Source: Apostichopus japonicus | Lineage: Eukaryota > Echinodermata > Holothuroidea > Aspidochirotida > Stichopodidae | DNA: 64,000 nt | Assembly (NCBI RefSeq): GCF_037975245.1 | Contig: NC_092576.1 | Coordinates: forward strand, 11,833,111-11,897,110 | Direction of reading: 5' to 3' | Shown here: positions 61,018 through 64,000 of the stretch, one piece after another | How positions within the stretch are numbered: the stretch's first letter is position 1 | Layout of the letters: the number at the start of each line of letters is the position of its first letter | Notes under the pieces: model-generated | Seen by the model: the letters and a program-made list of their open reading frames with translations, nothing else | What the model was told of the DNA's origin: nothing | The model's database searches: none | Translations under genes and position numbers: made by a program

Positions 61018-61879
61018 GTGAGAATCACTCGGCTTTTTTATTTTCTTCTTTGCAAAGAGAACTTTATCCTTTGTTCAGAGAGTCAAAATTTGATCACATG
61101 TAATTTCCTATCATAGCCTTGTTGTCATTTAGCGAAGGCAACTAGGTTCTTGCCTAACGTTCTTATCATATGCTGGATATTACAGTTAGGTCTAGACTTA
61201 CTAGTGCAATATAAGATTTTTGTGAGCATAAAAGATGTTATTTAGCGAATACGTTCAGGTCATCCCAGGGAATGTTAACAGCGGATGGATCAAGTGGAAT
61301 AATTTTGCTGGATATGAACTTTGTCTCTTCATAAAATAACTTTGGTTCTGTGTACAAAACACTGCTATGCATCTTGATCATGTGTAATTTCTAATCATAG
61401 CCTTCTTGTAATTTAGCAAAGGCATACTAGGTTCTTGCCTAACGTTCATATCATATGCTGGATATTACAGCTAGGTCTAGACTTAATAGTGCAATATGAT
61501 AAGACTTTTGCAAGCAAGTCGTTCAAGAAGTTTGTCCATAAAAGACGTGTCAGGACATTCCAGGGAACATTAACAGCGGACGGATCACAGGGAATTATTT
61601 TGCATAGCAGCTGCAAAGGATATGAACTTTGTCTCTAATAATAAAATACTTATGGTTCTGTGTCCAAAACACTGCTGGGCATCTGTGCACTTTTACATAG
61701 CAATTTGCCCATTTTGCAAATTTTTTTGAGATGCGATACTGGATAAAATTATTCACAGGATCAATCACCGAAACGAAATTTTGGGCATTTACCTGCAGCT
61801 TCACTGTGAGATGATTTGTTCGTTGTGCATAAGGATATTTTGAGTGTTTGATTTTTCATTTCATGTTTCAATTTTGTAG
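61018..61879 (+). other. Intron 24
   Basis: 862 b, most of it a two-copy tandem duplication (61092-61683). The acceptor is ttcaattttgtag. Confidence 0.85.
61092..61683. repeat. Two-copy tandem duplication, about 285-bp period
   Basis: gatcacatgtaatttc at 61092 recurs as gatcatgtgtaatttc at 61377. Both are followed by ttcttgcctaacgttc, atatgctggatattacag, gtctagactta, ttaacagcgga, gatatgaactttgtctc and caaaacactgct. The copies differ by small insertions (the second is about 20 b longer). Confidence 0.9.
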
Positions 61880-61963
61880 GTATCTGAAATTCCATTCAGC
61901 TTTCTTTAATGAGAACAAGGTCTTAGTGACGCATCCAGTCTCCACTGCCAAGCATTACTTTAA
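61880..61963 (+). CDS. CNGK: Exon 25: repeat C, end of S2 and S2-S3 loop
   Basis: Completes Met, then YLKFHSAFFNENKVLVTHPV and STAKHYF, ending with two bases (AA). The Y-x-K-F-x-S-A-F end of S2 and the loop that follows (the V-T-H-P stretch with a later K-x-Y-F) correspond to the S2-S3 loop of CNG/HCN/KCNH channels. Confidence 0.92.
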
Positions 61964-62509
61964 GTGAGTATTAAAGCATAAAGACAAGTTTCATCGCTCA
62001 TGTCATTTGGAGTTTGTTTTATTTTTTCCTCTATCTCTTCTCTCTTTCTCAGTGAAAATTATAAAGTAATTATGTAATTTTTGTCTCGACTGAAAAAAGA
62101 GAAATGGTTTTTCTATCCCTCTGTCCCTTTTCTTATCGGTGTAAGTCGTTAAGGACAGAACTCGAGCTGGTCTCCTTCTTTGAAATGAGTTCAAAGCCAA
62201 ACCATCATTTGGGACATGTATACCAAAGACTACCCCCTCCTCCCCCCTCCCCCCCTTACGTTGCTCTGATAATCTAGTGCAGAAGATATTGATGTGTCAC
62301 TGGTGTCTTTCTTTCTTTATTTGACTCGACCGAGTACTTAATAGTGAACAAATGTACTTTTAACTTGGTGATAAGTTTGTTGGTTTTGCTTGTAAAAAAA
62401 AAAAATAAAATAAAAAAAATAATATAATAATAATAATAATAACAAATTCATAAGGAAGATTTCGGGAATGAGCATATAAATAATAACCATTGTCACATGC
62501 TGCTTTCAG
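61964..62509 (+). other. Intron 25
   Basis: 546 b with a C/T tract (62226-62256) and an A/AT-rich tract (62394-62445). The acceptor is atgctgctttcag. Confidence 0.85.
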
Positions 62510-62586
62510 GACGAACTTTCTCATTGATCTAATGGCGTGCTTCCCTACAGAGCTGATTGCTTATTGCTTTGTCCGAAGTACCCACG
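62510..62586 (+). CDS. CNGK: Exon 26: repeat C, S3
   Basis: Completes Lys, then TNFLIDLMACFPTELIAYCF and VRSTH, one base left (donor cacg|gtgagt). F-L-I-D-L-x-A-x-x-P-x-E is the S3 signature of the superfamily (acidic residue after the P), matching exon 13. Confidence 0.94.
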
Positions 62587-63774
62587 GTGAGTACCAGCTT
62601 TCTCTGTTTGTGCACGGTGAAGATCTTTCGGCACATTCGTTCCCTTTCTTACAAGTTGTATCTTACATTTGAAGGCACCCCGGACGAGGAAAATGCAGTA
62701 TCGCCATGTTTCTATGTTTTTGTTGTTGTGCTTGTTGTTGTTGTTTTTGTTCCAGCTGGTTCTGTTGTTGGGTTTTAGTTTTGTAGGCCTCTTAGATTTT
62801 GAATACTTATCATTCTACAATTATTCACTACACCCACAAGATGTTTGGAATTCAAGAATAGTGGGACGCCAAAAAAAATTAATAGCATATTTTCACTTAC
62901 ATCTTGATTCATAACTTGACCACCAAACAGTTTTGGACACTAAAGATTGGACACTAAAGATTTCAAAGGACAACGGGGACATTTTGGGTACAATTCAATT
63001 CGATCATTTATGTATTTATCAGATGGATGGTGCAGTACAATATAGCAGTTAGGGCAATAGAGTGTAATTTAATGACAGAACTAATAATACAATAATAGAA
63101 AACATGTCATGTGCCATGTGACGAGAATACAGAAAGCATATTTTACCCGGTGTCACCGATACGAAAGGGAACTGAAGAGATAAGTTTCAAAGGAACATAA
63201 CATGTGCCTTTTTTTATCTTGAAATAATTTTATTACTTATGAAACAGATTTGCAAAGAAAGAACCAGTTTTTTTTTTTTGGGGGGGGGGGTTATATCACC
63301 GAAATTAAACCAGAGGGGAAGTTTCAAAGCAAACTTTAGTAATTTTCATGACTATCGAAAAGAAATTAAAGGAGAAAGAAATGAAGGGAAGGGAAGGGAG
63401 GGGGGAGGGCGGTAAGCAACAAATGAGACGAGAGAGAAGACATATTGTTCAATTGGTCCTGCATCTTCACAATTTTTCCTTAAATCAGTAGGTCCGGGAA
63501 GGAGGGGGGAGTCCAGGGTGGGGGGGAGAGGGAAGATGGAGGTGAGGGGAAAAAATGGATTATACCAAATTTGGTCAAGTATTTGTTTTTATAATAGAAA
63601 ACTTGATGCAGGTTCTCATTAAGGTAGATGGCTTAGTTTGGGGGGGAGGGGGAATAAATGTCTTCTGTGGTCATAGTTTGTCAGGGCAAGTGTCTATATT
63701 TTTATTTATATTTTCACATTTAATTTAATTTTTGATTTTATATTTATATATTTTTTTTAAATATACTTTTGCAG
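62587..63774 (+). other. Intron 26
   Basis: 1.19 kb with purine-rich tracts (63356-63420, 63485-63550), G runs (63280-63291, 63639-63651) and T/A-rich sequence before the acceptor (atatacttttgcag). Confidence 0.8.
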
Positions 63775-63836
63775 AATATGCACTACACATCTATGCAGTT
63801 GTGAGGCTGAACCGATTAATCCAGTTTTACCGTGTG
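63775..63836 (+). CDS. CNGK: Exon 27: repeat C, S4 voltage sensor (last exon in window)
   Basis: Two bases complete Glu, then YALHIYAVVRLNRLIQFYRV; the donor is gtg|gtgagt. S4 has Arg at three-residue steps (R-L-N-R-L-I-Q-F-Y-R), one step replaced by Gln where repeat B has Lys. The rest of repeat C (S5, pore, CNBD) lies beyond the window. Relative to exon 13 the exon ends one codon later, after V. Confidence 0.92.
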
Positions 63837-64000
63837 GTGAGTCTAAACAGCCAAATCGTTCGTCTACAGTTATCTTAAATTTGGAGGAAAAAATTCATGA
63901 CACTTGGCCAACGGAAGGCACATTCAGATTCTAACTCTTTTCGACCACTTTCGTGCCAAAAGGAGCTAAATCAAAATCAGTGCCCATAAAGGCAATAACA
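63837..64000 (+). other. Start of intron 27, cut by the window end
   Basis: 164 b; nothing recognised. Confidence 0.8.

Overview
The window reads as intron-rich, AT-rich animal genomic DNA. It is dominated by one large plus-strand gene that enters from the left and leaves at the right. I recognise 27 exons (two of them tentative) from about 1983 to 63836. All have GT-AG introns, compatible phases and one continuous reading frame of about 1103 codons. The product is a K+-selective, cyclic-nucleotide-gated-type channel built of serial repeats in a single polypeptide. It closely matches the architecture of CNGK (tetraKCNG), the four-repeat sperm K+ channel first described in sea urchins. The channel family, several tRNA-derived SINE families and a Penelope-like hammerhead repeat suggest a marine invertebrate, most likely an echinoderm. 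The class cannot be decided from the sequence alone.

Layout: 1983-4178 encodes the S4-S5 linker, S5, turret, pore (GYGD) and S6 of a first visible repeat, here called repeat A. 4479-19949 encodes its C-linker and cyclic-nucleotide-binding domain (CNBD). 23244-32894 is a linker. 39580-55365 holds a complete S1-S6 of repeat B with a second GYGD pore. 55914-58223 holds its C-linker and CNBD, with a canonical phosphate-binding cassette. 58797-60111 is a charged linker. 60850-63836 holds S1-S4 of repeat C, cut by the window end. S1-S4 of repeat A lie left of the window, so the absolute numbering (A/B/C = 1/2/3 or 2/3/4) is open. No promoter, start codon, stop codon or polyadenylation signal of this gene is inside the window.

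The introns (about 270 b to 12.4 kb) make up roughly 95% of the window. They hold at least four tRNA-derived SINE families, a repeat pair with a hammerhead-ribozyme-like core, a MITE-like element with clear target-site duplication, a 1.5-kb minisatellite of about 46-bp units, a 19-bp minisatellite, a TTCA-rich array, many TA arrays and many long G or C runs. Two exon ends together with their splice donors have been copied into the adjacent intron (after exons 1 and 8). A 20-bp piece of exon 14 is repeated upstream of a 380-bp TA array that abuts its acceptor. I saw no second protein-coding gene, no genuine tRNA or rRNA gene and no CRISPR array. Most open frames in the introns are microsatellite or repeat translations.
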